DNA of 64,000 nt from Sphingomonas sp. PP-CE-1G-424 (GCF_004341085.1 NZ_SLXW01000008.1:1-64000); one strand, 5' to 3'. Positions 51,701 to 59,941 are shown, counted from the first letter of the stretch. Program-made: numbers and translations. The notes: generated by a model from the letters alone, not told the origin.

Positions 51701-51903
51701 GGCACGGTGACCTGCTGTTCCATCTCCTCCGCGGCGAGCCCGGGAGACTGGGCGATCACCTGTGAACTGGTATCGGCGATGTCGGGATAGGCCTCGACCG
51801 CGAGCTGGGACCAGGAATAATAGCCGAAGATGGCGATCAGGATCGCCAGCAGCGCCATAATGAAGCGCTTCGCAAGCGCGAAGCCGACGAGCCGATCAAT
51901 CAT
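48787..51903 (-). CDS. czcA: CzcA/CusA-type heavy-metal RND efflux pump
   Basis: This 1038-residue proton-driven pump has twelve expected membrane helices and two large periplasmic loops. The proton-relay helix DFGILVDGAIVMTEAIL carries the two Asp and one Glu that mark the heavy-metal (HME) subfamily, as in CzcA D402/D408/E415. The N-terminal FALAKRFIMALLAILIAIFG is typical. The metal cannot be assigned firmly. It overlaps the adaptor by eight bases and the outer membrane gene by four. Confidence 0.9.
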   Translation of the reverse strand: MIDRLVGFALAKRFIMALLAILIAIFGYYSWSQLAVEAYPDIADTSSQVIAQSPGLAAEEMEQQVTVPLERALNGTPGLAMMRSRTAFGLTLITVVFKDGVEGYWARQRLQERIAAADLPEGVEAGLDDFTSPIGEVYRYTLESDTKSLRELSEIQRWTVIPALRGIDGIANVNNFGGITTQYQLEIDPAALSRYGIALKDVTDAIGANNANAGGSVVNRGELGYVVRGIGRLRTLDDIGAITVKTKDGTPVHVADLGTLKLGNQERHGILGKDYNNDSIEGIALLLKGANAGPVLDALHAKVDQLNASLKAQDVRIVPYIDRSNLIDATIHKVSHTVFLGIGLVVFVLILFLGSARAALIVAVVIPFAMLVAFALMYLTGVSANLLSLGAIDFGILVDGAIVMTEAILRRREADPDAVLSEQDVRQAAVSVARPIFFATLIIIAAYLPLFAFQRVEAKLFSPMAYAVGYSLLGALVLSLTLVPALAYMMLRKPRRIVHNPVLMRAETGYRRSLAALIARPRIAVATVLVAAVAVVGLGATVGREYLPELDEGSLWLQVSMPAGISLDTAKRMAGDLRAEVLSFPEVSYMVTQTGRNDDGTDPFTPSHIESSVGLKPYDTWPDHESKDELVRRMNARLSRLPGYQIGFSQPMIDGVNDKISGAHSALVVKVFGEDLKEGRRIAQDIVGVLQSVRGSYGVAIDQEPPLPQVVVKVDRAALARYGISIADVNDLLATAVSGQGFSQIFVGERVYDLAVRFPAAARDTVEHLGDLVLTTTGGAHVPLSSVATIGYQAGESTITRELTRRHLTVKLDYRDRDLTSFLAEAQSKIASQVKYDHSRFELTFGGQFENQRRAEARLRIIFGIVAALMLILLYSLFGVFRYALLVLGLVPLAALGGLIALHLTGVTLNVASAVGFIALFGVAVQNGIIMVSNLNAARSRGLALIDAVIEGAAERLRPVLTTATVATVGMLPAALATGVGSDVQRGIGTVVVGGLVLTTFLTLFLIPALYFLIERRVEAKASAAPRPSADPALEPSL

Positions 51904-53044
51904 TGATCAGCACTCCGCCGCGTACGATCACGCGCTCGCCGGCCTTCAGGCCCTTCGATATCGTCGTTCGCGCGCCGAGACTGTACCCCGCCTCGACCGT
52001 ACGGGGCACGAAGGTCCAGGGTGCGACTTCGACATAGACCTGGCTGCCCTCGTCCTTCAGGAACAGCGCGCCGGTCGGAACGGATACCGCGGGTACCGCT
52101 GCTGCCTGGAACGAGACGGTCGCGAACATCCCGGGCTTCAATCGACGACCGCCGTCGGGGAATGCGAGGCGCACCTTCATGCGCCGTGTCTCGGGATCGA
52201 GAACATCGCTGACCGAGGTTACGCGGCTGTGTACCGGCGCGTCGGGATATGCGGCAAAGCGCACGCTCGCCGGCTGGCCGACATGAACCGATGCGAGATC
52301 CTTTTCGGGGACTTCGACCGTGACGAAGACACGGTTGAGATCGGTGATCGTCATCAGCGACTGGGTCGCGTCGTTCCACACCGCCCCGCGTGCTGCTGCA
52401 AGATCGGTGACGCTGCCGCTGCTCGGCGCGACGATGGTCAGGACCTGCGCACCGCCTCGCTGGCGCAGCGGCGCGCCGACGATCCGCAGCTTCGCGGTGG
52501 CGCTCCGCAGATCTGCCTGCGCGGTGGCATAATCGTTCTCGGCCTGGAGCACGTCCTTTTGTGCTCCACCACCAGCATCGAACAACGCGCTTGCTCGCGC
52601 CTTGCTGCGGGTCGCGAGCGCCATTGCGGCGGTCGCACGCGCCTCGTCCGCATAGGCCTGCGCCAGATCGGAGGACACCATGGTCGCAAGCGGTTGTCCC
52701 GCTCGGACATGGTCGCCGAGCCCGACGCGCAGCGACACGATCCGGCCCGTCAGTGCGGGCGCGACCTTCGACTGAAGCGCAGGATCCGCCTCGACTGACG
52801 CGGGCAGGTCGAGCGTGCGGCCTTCGGTCGAAGTGCCCACCGCGGCGACTGCGATCCGTGTGCGAAGCGGCGATCCCGCCGGCACGAAGATCCGGTCGCC
52901 CTTGCGTTCGACGATCGGCGCCTGGCGGGCAGGCTCGTGCGACTGCTCGCCGCCACACGCCGACACGGTCAGGATCAGGCAGCCCAGAAGCATCGAGCGG
53001 AACGCCGGCGCGCTCGCCGGGAGCCGGGAAATGAATACAGACAT
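51896..53044 (-). CDS. czcB: CzcB-type periplasmic adaptor (membrane fusion) lipoprotein
   Basis: This 382-residue protein has a lipoprotein signal (LLGCLILTVSACGG) and a barrel-sandwich lipoyl half (GRIVSLRVGLGDHVRAGQPL). A helical hairpin (~residues 130-190) and beta-barrel with RRLKPGMFATVSF follow. It links the CzcA-like pump to the outer membrane channel. I chose ATG 53044, nine bases after GGAG. There is no His-rich metal-binding segment. Confidence 0.87.
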   Translation of the reverse strand: MSVFISRLPASAPAFRSMLLGCLILTVSACGGEQSHEPARQAPIVERKGDRIFVPAGSPLRTRIAVAAVGTSTEGRTLDLPASVEADPALQSKVAPALTGRIVSLRVGLGDHVRAGQPLATMVSSDLAQAYADEARATAAMALATRSKARASALFDAGGGAQKDVLQAENDYATAQADLRSATAKLRIVGAPLRQRGGAQVLTIVAPSSGSVTDLAAARGAVWNDATQSLMTITDLNRVFVTVEVPEKDLASVHVGQPASVRFAAYPDAPVHSRVTSVSDVLDPETRRMKVRLAFPDGGRRLKPGMFATVSFQAAAVPAVSVPTGALFLKDEGSQVYVEVAPWTFVPRTVEAGYSLGARTTISKGLKAGERVIVRGGVLIND

Positions 53045-53270
53045 CTGAACAACTCCGGAGAGGCGTGGTGCTATCGGCGGCATGGGACGCGCGATGCGGA
53101 TCGGGTGAGGAGTGGGCAGGCGACTAGTAGTCGGCGTGTTCGCTCGTCAGTGGAGGACTGCGGCTCGCGCAGGGCGGCGATTGCCCCAGCGACGGTCGCG
53201 GCGTTCGAAAAGCGGCGACCGATTGCGCAAAGTCTGCGCGCGATGCCGGTGGCGGGCTGCACACGCCGGG

Positions 53271-53428
53271 TCACAACCATGCCTCGAACCGGGCGATGTA
53301 CCAGCGCTTCACCCCTTGCATGAGCACGAGGTAGCCGAGACGCACCGGCGTCGACGCCGCGGGGGGATTACCACCGACGTGCGGCAGTTCGAGGCACGCG
53401 CGGCACCAAGGATATTCAAGACGGCCAT
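53271..53428 (-). CDS. Small ORF upstream of the efflux operon, frame broken at a C run
   Basis: ATG 53428 is preceded by GAAGGAGGTCGTC, an excellent ribosome site. It opens MAVLNILGAARASNCRTSVV. At a run of six identical bases (53361-53366) a single-base change would join it to AASTPVRLGYLVLMQGVKRW and YIARFEAWL with a stop at 53271. That gives one 52-residue protein. As read, the first frame stops after ~38 codons. It may be a leader or small regulator of the pump operon. The break may be a sequencing error. Confidence 0.4.
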
Positions 53429-53579
53429 GACGACCTCCTTCGTTCCGGACATGATTGATCGGGTCCGGAACGAAGCGTTTCAGGACGGTGTCACCGTTCC
53501 CGGAAACCTCTTCCGTACCCGATGCCGGTCGACGTGATCAGAGGAGCACCAGCCCGCCTGTCGCCGTCGCCGGCAATGG

Positions 53580-53830
53580 GAGTAGATCGTGGTTCGATAC
53601 GTCACCTTTTGCGGTGTTAATTCAACAAATCCTGGCAATCCTAAAGCAGGAGGGGCAGGATGTGCTTTGTAAGTTTTGCCGCTATGCTCTGAAAAAGGCG
53701 TTTGCAAGCATATAATCGTCAGATTTGTTATGAGTAGCTGTAACGATATCGGAGCCATATACTATGGTATATCCTATATATAGATAGGTATACGAGCAAA
53801 GTATCGGCGTATACTTGGGAAGATAGGATT
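53580..53830. other. AT-rich intergenic island
   Basis: Around 53600-53830 the DNA is far richer in A/T than the rest of the window. Two GTATAC copies flank a ~20-base gap (53788-53815), and 53755-53790 is a TATA-rich stretch (TATACTATGGTATATCC, TATATATAGATAGG). No protein-like frame was found. It probably contains the promoter of the two-component genes downstream and could bind a nucleoid protein. Confidence 0.4.
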
Positions 53831-53846
53831 TGGGAGGAGGGGGTCG

Positions 53847-54005
53847 ATGTGGCAATTGCGTTCCATGGAGAACGGTAATCATCAGGGGCGGCGATCCGAC
53901 ATTCGTGAATCGGTTTCCGTGGTTGCTCGCGAAAACGAACGGGTGGTGGGTCTCGGTGGAACCGCCCACGCCCGTCCGGTCGCGACTGCCGGGGGATCGT
54001 CGTGA
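53847..54005 (+). CDS. Small ORF translationally coupled to the sensor kinase
   Basis: A 52-codon frame starts at ATG 53847 after GGGAGGAGGGGGTCG, a strong ribosome site. It ends with TGA overlapping the ATG of the kinase (TGATG). The product starts MWQLRSMENGNHQGRRSDIR, is basic at first, then Gly/Ala-rich, and has no membrane helix. It is probably a small protein or a leader that sets kinase translation. No homologue is known to me. Confidence 0.5.
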   Translation: MWQLRSMENGNHQGRRSDIRESVSVVARENERVVGLGGTAHARPVATAGGSS

Positions 54006-55057
54006 TGCAGCCGCATCGCACCGGACCGCGGGCCTGGCCGAAAGCCGTCATCGCCGCGACGATCCTGACCGTCTTCGTAAGCGATACGGTGACCGATCTC
54101 GAGATCGCGGCAGCGGTCTTCTACGTCGTCCCGATCCTGATGTCGGTCCGTCTGCTGAACCGTCGAGATGTGATCCTGCTGGCGGCGACGTGCGTCGCGC
54201 TGACGATCTTGAGTTCGGTGCTCACCGCGTCGGGCTCGCGTGAAGCGGGGTTGATCAACCTGGCGATCAGTACGGCGGCGATAATCGTCACGACCTACCT
54301 CGGGTTGCGGATGATTGCCTCCGAGGCGGCTTATCATGAAGCGCGCGCTCAACTCCTTCGTCTGTCCAGGATCAGCAACCTGGGCGAACTGGTCACGTCG
54401 ATCGCCCACGAGGTCAACCAGCCCCTCGCGGCCGTCACGGCCGGTGCCGGCGCGTGTCGTCGCTGGCTCGATGCCGATCCGCCGAACATCGCCAAAGCCC
54501 ATGAGTCCGCGGGGCGAGTAGTCGACGCCGCGAACCTGGCCAGCGAGGTGATAGCGCGCGTCCGTCGCCTGTCCCGTCGCCACACGCCGTTGCGGGAACC
54601 GATCGCGATAAATACCGTGATCACGGAGTGTGCTGCGTTGGCGCAAGGCGAGGTGGAACGGAGCGGGACGACTCTGGTACTGGATCTGAAGTCGAACCTG
54701 CCGGTCATCGTTGGGGACCGGGTGCAGATCCAGCAGGTCGTCAGCAACCTCCTGCTCAACGCGCTGGAAGCCTTGGAAACGGTCGATCCGGCAACAAGAA
54801 CGATCGAGGTTTCGTCGAGCTTGCAGGCGGACGGCATGATTGTGGTGGCCTGCGCCGACAATGGAAGCGGACTCGGCAAAGAGGCCAGGGAGCGCCTGTG
54901 GGAGCCGTTCTGGACAAGTAAGGAAGGTGGCACCGGTCTCGGTCTTACCATCAGTCAGACGATCGTGGAGGACCACAACGGGCAACTCGACTATCTTGAC
55001 ACGCCGGGTGGCGGCACGACGTTCAGAGTGTTGTTACCCGGTTCGAATGGAGAGTGA
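54002..55057 (+). CDS. Membrane sensor histidine kinase (FixL-like)
   Basis: This 351-residue kinase has three or four N-terminal membrane helices (residues ~15-105, no large periplasmic loop). A phosphoacceptor region LGELVTSIAHEVNQPLAAVT (His near 137) follows. The ATPase part has NLLLNALEAL, ADNGSGLG and GGTGLGLTISQTIVEDH. The HEVNQPL type is typical of FixL/NodV-like kinases. GTG 54002 or ATG 54005 could start it. It overlaps the response regulator by 11 bases. Confidence 0.85.
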   Translation: MMQPHRTGPRAWPKAVIAATILTVFVSDTVTDLEIAAAVFYVVPILMSVRLLNRRDVILLAATCVALTILSSVLTASGSREAGLINLAISTAAIIVTTYLGLRMIASEAAYHEARAQLLRLSRISNLGELVTSIAHEVNQPLAAVTAGAGACRRWLDADPPNIAKAHESAGRVVDAANLASEVIARVRRLSRRHTPLREPIAINTVITECAALAQGEVERSGTTLVLDLKSNLPVIVGDRVQIQQVVSNLLLNALEALETVDPATRTIEVSSSLQADGMIVVACADNGSGLGKEARERLWEPFWTSKEGGTGLGLTISQTIVEDHNGQLDYLDTPGGGTTFRVLLPGSNGE

Positions 55058-55715
55058 CCTGACTTCCGCTCCGCCTGGCCTCGATGATGTCGAGCCCCCC
55101 ACGGTTCGCCCGCTGGTTCGGATCGTGGACGACCATGCGCCGATCCGGGCGGCCGTCGACGACTTGCTCACGTCGGTCGGATTCGAATCCGTGTCCTATG
55201 CGTCGGCGCGCGATTTCCTGCGCGACGATCCGGTAGAGCGCCCTGGTTGTCTGATCCTCGATGTGCGAATGCCCGAACTCGGCGGGTTCGATTTGCAGAC
55301 CGAGCTCGGACGGCGCGGCATCAGGCTGCCGATCATATTCGTGACGGGGCACGGCGATATCCGTATGTCGGTTCGTGCCTTGAAGGCGGGAGCCGTCGAT
55401 TTCCTCGCGAAGCCGTTCGATGATCAGATGCTGATCGATGCTGTGAACGCAGCGATTGTAGAAGATATCGAACACCGTCGCATACATAATCGTGTCGCGG
55501 CGGTGCGCGCGCGCGCGGATCTACTCGCTCCCGGAGAACGCCTGGTCATGGATATGGTCGTGCAAGGCCGTACCAACCGCGAGATTTCTACGGCCCTGAA
55601 CGTCGCGGAAATTACGGTTAAGGTCCGGCGCGCTACGGTCATGCGAAAGATGCAAGCTGAGACATTGCCCGACCTCGTACGAATGTCTGACGAGCTCCGC
55701 GAGGCAGCCGTTTGA
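55047..55715 (+). CDS. FixJ-family response regulator
   Basis: This 222-residue protein has an N-terminal receiver with VDDHAPIRAAVDDLL, the phospho-Asp in LILDVRMPELGGFD, Thr in FVTGHGD and Lys in FLAKPFDD. A LuxR-type helix-turn-helix (GRTNREISTALNVAEITVKV) follows at residues ~170-195. It is the cognate regulator of the overlapping kinase gene. Targets are unknown; the pectate lyase gene lies 500 bases downstream. Confidence 0.87.
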   Translation: MESDLTSAPPGLDDVEPPTVRPLVRIVDDHAPIRAAVDDLLTSVGFESVSYASARDFLRDDPVERPGCLILDVRMPELGGFDLQTELGRRGIRLPIIFVTGHGDIRMSVRALKAGAVDFLAKPFDDQMLIDAVNAAIVEDIEHRRIHNRVAAVRARADLLAPGERLVMDMVVQGRTNREISTALNVAEITVKVRRATVMRKMQAETLPDLVRMSDELREAAV

Positions 55716-55775
55716 CAATCTGCCGTGAGCAAGGCGGCCGGCGTGTTCTCGATTAGGACCTGGAAACGGGAAAGC

Positions 55776-55852
55776 GCATGCTCCTTGTCCCGCAGCAGCG
55801 GCGCGATCCGCGTCCGCTGCGCCGCGTTCAACTCGTATCGCCCGATACCCAT
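55776..55852 (-). mobile_element. IS5-family transposase N-terminal fragment
   Basis: Minus-strand text MGIGRYELNAAQRTRIAPLL with a following RDKEHA resembles the IS5 opening (RYELTD.QW.RI.PLLPGK). Similarity stops after ~26 residues, and no catalytic part follows. It is a short relic at most. Confidence 0.4.
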
Positions 55853-55990
55853 CGCTCGCTCCGCGCCGCACAAGGTGCATCATGAGCCAGACGTCATTCG
55901 CTTTGGGACTCTTCAATGTCATCCGTCCTGATCGGGTTTCGAGAACGCTCGCATTTTCCAAGCTTGATCCCCGCCTAGACGGCACCGGTC

Positions 55991-56032
55991 GCGCCGATCG
56001 CCGATCGCCGATCGCCGATCGCCGATCGCCAA
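55991..56032. repeat. Seven-base tandem repeat (GCCGATC)n
   Basis: About five exact head-to-tail copies of GCCGATC run from 55993 to 56028, followed by a diverged copy (GCCAATC). Slippage could change copy number. It lies in the 507-base gap between the response regulator and the pectate lyase; apart from the IS5 fragment that gap is empty. Confidence 0.85.
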
Positions 56033-56222
56033 TCGATTTCGCGATCGCCAACGCTTTCTCGCCCGCCATTCGATTTGTCGGAACGTCTGGGTGCGAGAGG
56101 GCGCGGACCTACAGGCACCGTGACGGGCTTGTCATTTGCCGACGCTTCGACATGACCTTAGCCTCGAAAGGGAAGCTTTAAGGCCGCAACGGGTCGGCAG
56201 CGACCGCCGAAGGGACTGTGAC

Positions 56223-57476
56223 GTGATCAGAATTTTGCCAGCTATTCTGCTCGTTGCTTCATTCCCTGCGCACGCGGCGGTCTTCTACGTTGCCCCCGAT
56301 GGCAATGACCAAGCCTCCGGGGTTTCGCCGGGAACACCGTGGCAAACCGTCCAGCGCGCGCAGCAAAGTGCGCAAGCCGGCGATACGGTCTACTTTCGTG
56401 GAGGACGCTATGTCGTCACGTCAGGCGTCAACCGCTGCGCCACGCGCACGGACACCGTGAATGCGGTGATACTGGACAAAAGCGGCGGCGAAGGAAGGCC
56501 GATCCGCTACTGGGCCTATCCCGGCGAGACACCCGTGTTCGACTTCTCTGCGATGAAGGACGACTGCCGAGTCAAGGGGTTCGACGTCACCGGGAGTTGG
56601 CTTCACCTGAAGGGGCTGGAGGTCACTGGCGTCCCGCAGCAGCCGGACAATCACCTGAACCACGAGTCATGGGGCGTCTGGAACAGCGGCAGCCACAATA
56701 TCTACGAACGGCTCAACCTCCACCATAATATGGGACCCGGGCTTTTCATTCAGGATGGGGGCTATAACCTGGTGCTGAACACCGACTCGCACCATAATTA
56801 CGATCCCTACACCTCCAACGGCGCCGGGCAGAGCGCCGACGGCTTCGGCGCCCATATCAAGGCCGGCCACCCGGGCAACGTCTTCCGCGGTGACCGCGCA
56901 TGGGCCAATTCGGATGACGGCTTCGACCTGATCAACGCCTTTTCGCCGGTGACGATCGAGCAGTGCTGGGCATGGCAGCAAGGCTATCTTCCCGGCACGC
57001 GCAGTCCTCTAGCGGCAGGCAACGGCAACGGTATCAAGGCGGGCGGTTATGGTGGACGATATACTCCGAATGCCGTCAAGCACATCGTCCGCTTCTCGGT
57101 CGCCTTCGACAACAAGGCGGCGGGATTCTACGCCAACCATCATCCGCTGGCGTTGGACTTCATCAACAACACGGCCTTTTCCAACGGTGTCCAATACGAC
57201 ATGCTGGGTATAGCGGCCGACGGCTATCCCATTTCGCTCGGCAATATGCGTAATAACATTGCCTATGGTACCGTCCTGACCTCACATACTGACGGGCTGA
57301 AGATGCCGCACAACTCCTGGACCTTGCCGATTCGCGTGACGCGCGCAGATTTTCAGGATGTTTCGGACCATCATTGGGACGCGCCACGGCAGGCCGATGG
57401 CAGCCTCCCGGCACTTCATAGCTTCCACCTGCGCGCCGAAAGCCCGCTGAAGGGTTTGGGCGCGTTCAACGAATAA
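56223..57476 (+). CDS. Secreted pectate lyase-like right-handed beta-helix protein (PL9 type)
   Basis: This 417-residue enzyme has a signal peptide (VIRILPAILLVASFPAHA). A parallel beta-helix follows, opening FYVAPDGNDQASGVSPGTPW. The PL9 calcium/catalytic region GAHIKAGHPGNVFRGDRAWA with NSDDGFDLINA lies near residues 215-245, and a lysine in GIKAGGYGG follows. It would cleave pectate or a related uronate polymer outside the cell. The GTG at 56223 follows AAGGGACTGTGAC. It is convergent with the next gene and overlaps it by 11 bases. Confidence 0.83.
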   Translation: MIRILPAILLVASFPAHAAVFYVAPDGNDQASGVSPGTPWQTVQRAQQSAQAGDTVYFRGGRYVVTSGVNRCATRTDTVNAVILDKSGGEGRPIRYWAYPGETPVFDFSAMKDDCRVKGFDVTGSWLHLKGLEVTGVPQQPDNHLNHESWGVWNSGSHNIYERLNLHHNMGPGLFIQDGGYNLVLNTDSHHNYDPYTSNGAGQSADGFGAHIKAGHPGNVFRGDRAWANSDDGFDLINAFSPVTIEQCWAWQQGYLPGTRSPLAAGNGNGIKAGGYGGRYTPNAVKHIVRFSVAFDNKAAGFYANHHPLALDFINNTAFSNGVQYDMLGIAADGYPISLGNMRNNIAYGTVLTSHTDGLKMPHNSWTLPIRVTRADFQDVSDHHWDAPRQADGSLPALHSFHLRAESPLKGLGAFNE

Positions 57477-58152
57477 TAGCCGGCCGTGCCTGCGAGTATC
57501 GTACGCACTCGAAGCGTGGCGGCATAGTAAAGGGCTTTGCCATTCGTTCCGCGATGCAACGGCGCCCATTTGCTCCAAACAGTTCGGCAGAAACGTGTTT
57601 CCACCAGTTTGCCGCGGGCCCGTAGTCCGTCCCGGAAGCCTCCGCCTCGTTAAGCGCTCCATTCAAAATGGCGGGCGAAATCGCTGTGCAGGCAACAAGC
57701 TGCCGACGGATAAAGGGTTGGAGATCGTACCAGTTTTCGCTTCTACTCGGCTGGGGATCGTATCCAACGAGCGGGTCCCGACTAAGGCAGAGTGTCCGAC
57801 CGTCTGCGCTTTTGGCCTCGGCTTTGAATCGAACACTTTCGCCGTTATCGACAAATGAGAACCCGATAGCCCCCGAACTGTCATGCCATTCGAGTCTGGC
57901 CTCTTTCGTCAGCCAACAGCCAAGATCAAGCATAGGAACGTCGCGACAGTCCTCGACAGATCGCACCACGGTAAATCGGCCAAAATGCTCTTCGCTCTTT
58001 TCGTAATGCGTTTCGCCATCGTGATAGCTCGGAGGCTCATACCCACGGCTGGAAGTCTGGCCGTATCCAACCTGCGCGCTCAGTAACGCGCTTAGGACAG
58101 CCGCACAGGTGGACAGTCGGCCGACCGCCGAAAGTGATAGCTTCTGCGCCAT
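57466..58152 (-). CDS. Secreted hypothetical protein
   Basis: This 228-residue protein has a signal peptide (MAQKLSLSAVGRLSTCAAVL to VGYGQ) and a mature domain with five cysteines (EDCRDVP, LGCWLTK, RTLCLSR, VACTAIS and others). The text GRFTVVRSVEDCRDVPML and FVDNGESVRFKAEAKS suggests a beta-sandwich. No family recognised. It is convergent with the pectate lyase gene. Confidence 0.6.
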   Translation of the reverse strand: MAQKLSLSAVGRLSTCAAVLSALLSAQVGYGQTSSRGYEPPSYHDGETHYEKSEEHFGRFTVVRSVEDCRDVPMLDLGCWLTKEARLEWHDSSGAIGFSFVDNGESVRFKAEAKSADGRTLCLSRDPLVGYDPQPSRSENWYDLQPFIRRQLVACTAISPAILNGALNEAEASGTDYGPAANWWKHVSAELFGANGRRCIAERMAKPFTMPPRFECVRYSQARPAIIR

Positions 58153-58313
58153 TGGTATCTCCCCGCCCGCTTTATTGTATTAGTGCCGGAAGGTTGATCC
58201 CATCCTAACGCTCGATCGCAGAGCTGCGTCGTTCATCTGGATCTGACCGCAATCCAGACGCGAGATCGCGACGTCCGCCTTGGGCGCAGCAGCTCGAGCC
58301 GCGGTGCGCGAGG

Positions 58314-58439
58314 TTAGCGACATGCACCCCGCGAGCAGGCGGGGCCATAGTCGCCGATCGGCGGATTGCGGTTGGTCGCCAGCAATGCCGCCAACTGGTC
58401 ATGGCCATCGAAATCCGCCTGGTCGTTCGACACATTCAC
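58314..58439 (-). pseudogene. Thioesterase N-terminal fragment after tetR
   Basis: From GTG 58439, overlapping the tetR stop (GTGA), 41 residues read FDGHDQLAALLATNRNPPIG and then an unrelated end (DYGPACSRGACR). The first part matches the N-terminus of PaaI-type thioesterases (compare DGHDQLAAL at ~43880). The catalytic domain is missing, so this is a truncated gene. Confidence 0.45.
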
Positions 58440-59020
58440 GTGTGCGCATCCTGTTCGTGATCGGCATGGACGGCGGGCTGCGTCGCTGCGATCCAAGCCC
58501 GGGTTTCGCGCAACACCTCATCCGACAAAGCGGTGTCGTCGACCGCGCGTGACAGCACGACGGCGCCGACCATCGCCGCCCACCGGCCGATTGCGGCCTG
58601 GCGGCGTTCGGCATCGCCGTCGCCCGGCAGACCGCGTGCGAAGCGGTCGATGTGCGCGTTCAGCCCGTGCGTCATGGCCGCACGCGCCTCAGGCGTCTGG
58701 TGGCGCATCAAGCCGGCGAGACTGGCCATCGGGCATCCCTGGTCGGGGTTCTCCCGGTGCAGCGGCGACAGATAGGCGTCGGTCCACGCATCGATATCGG
58801 CCATGCCGGCGCTCTCGCCCGCCAGCGTATCCGCGATCGTCGCGGCGATCAGGTCGTCCTTCGAAGCGAAGTGACCGTAGAAGCCGCCATGAGTCTGCCC
58901 AGCCGCCTTCATGACATCGGCAACCGTCACCGCCGCAAAGCCGCGGTCGCGGAACAGCCGGCTGGCCTCCTGCAGGATGCGGCGACGGTTTTCGACCATC
59001 TGCTCGCGACTGACCTTCAT
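58436..59020 (-). CDS. TetR/AcrR family regulator with conserved cysteine
   Basis: This 194-residue repressor has the HTH at residues ~28-48 (AAVTVADVMKAAGQTHGGFY) and the ligand domain signature DQGCPMASLAGLM (Cys near 105). The cysteine and the neighbouring reductases resemble NemR/YxaF-like regulators that sense reactive electrophiles. It is divergent from the SDR gene and probably represses both through the dyad at 59079-59092. Confidence 0.85.
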   Translation of the reverse strand: MKVSREQMVENRRRILQEASRLFRDRGFAAVTVADVMKAAGQTHGGFYGHFASKDDLIAATIADTLAGESAGMADIDAWTDAYLSPLHRENPDQGCPMASLAGLMRHQTPEARAAMTHGLNAHIDRFARGLPGDGDAERRQAAIGRWAAMVGAVVLSRAVDDTALSDEVLRETRAWIAATQPAVHADHEQDAHT

Positions 59021-59078
59021 CGAAATAATCTCCGGCTCTCTGTTGACGTTTCATGATGGCTATCACATTTAGCTATTC

Positions 59079-59092
59079 ATGACGTCTGTCAT
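59079..59092. promoter_or_regulatory. Candidate TetR operator
   Basis: ATGAC-GTCT-GTCAT is a perfect 5-base dyad centred in the 106-base gap between tetR and the SDR gene. A TTGACG box lies at 59043. It is placed well for autoregulation and control of the plus-strand redox genes. Confidence 0.5.
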
Positions 59093-59126
59093 TAATATAG
59101 CGATCCGTTTCGAAAAGGGCAATCCG

Positions 59127-59906
59127 ATGACCAAACCAGCCATCCTCATTACCGGCGCCTCCACCGGCATCGGGGCGACCTATGCCGATCGTTTCGCCCG
59201 CCGCGGCCATGACCTCGTTCTGGTCGCGCGCGATGCCGCCCGTCTCGATGCCCTAGCCGCGAAGTTGAACGGCGAGACCGGCGTCGCGGTGGACGTCCTG
59301 CCAGCCGACCTGACGAACCTCGACCAGATGGCCGTCGTGGAGGCGCGGCTGCGCGACGACGACCGCATCGGCATCCTCATCAACAATGCCGGCGCGGGGC
59401 TGGGGGGCAGTTTCGTCGATCAGCCGACCGAGGCCGTCGATCGCCTGATCGCGCTGAACACCACTTCGGTCGCGCGGCTCGCGAGCGCAGTGGCACCGCG
59501 GCTTGCTGCACGCGGCGATGGCGCGATCATCAACATCGGTTCGGCGGTAGGGCTGGCACCCGAATATGGCATGACCGTCTACGGCGCGACCAAGGCGTTC
59601 GTGCTGTTCCTGTCGCAGGGACTGGCGCTCGAACTGGGGCCGAAGGGCGTCTACGTCCAGGCGGTCCTGCCAGCGGCGACGCGCACCGAGCTTTGGGGCC
59701 GCGCCGGTGCCGACGAGGCATCGCTGCCGCCGATGATGGAGGTGGGCGAAATGGTCGACGCGGCGCTCGCTGGCTACGATGCGCGTGAAGCCGTGACGAT
59801 CCCGCCGCTGCACGATGGCGATCTTTGGGACGCGTTCCAGACTGCGCGACGGGCGATGTTGCCGGGCTTCGGGGATATCCATCCCGCACCGCGCTACGCC
59901 GCGTAA
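59127..59906 (+). CDS. Short-chain dehydrogenase/reductase (SDR)
   Basis: This 259-residue NAD(P)-dependent reductase has the TGASTGIG cofactor motif (ITGASTGIGATYADRFARR), NNAGAG, INIGSAVGLAPEYG (catalytic Ser) and the YGATK catalytic Tyr-x-x-x-Lys. The ATG at 59127 is preferred to the upstream frame. It is the first gene of the TetR-divergent set; the substrate is unknown. Confidence 0.87.
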   Translation: MTKPAILITGASTGIGATYADRFARRGHDLVLVARDAARLDALAAKLNGETGVAVDVLPADLTNLDQMAVVEARLRDDDRIGILINNAGAGLGGSFVDQPTEAVDRLIALNTTSVARLASAVAPRLAARGDGAIINIGSAVGLAPEYGMTVYGATKAFVLFLSQGLALELGPKGVYVQAVLPAATRTELWGRAGADEASLPPMMEVGEMVDAALAGYDAREAVTIPPLHDGDLWDAFQTARRAMLPGFGDIHPAPRYAA

Positions 59907-59941
59907 TCGCCTCGAACGCCTCCACACGAAAGATCCGCACC

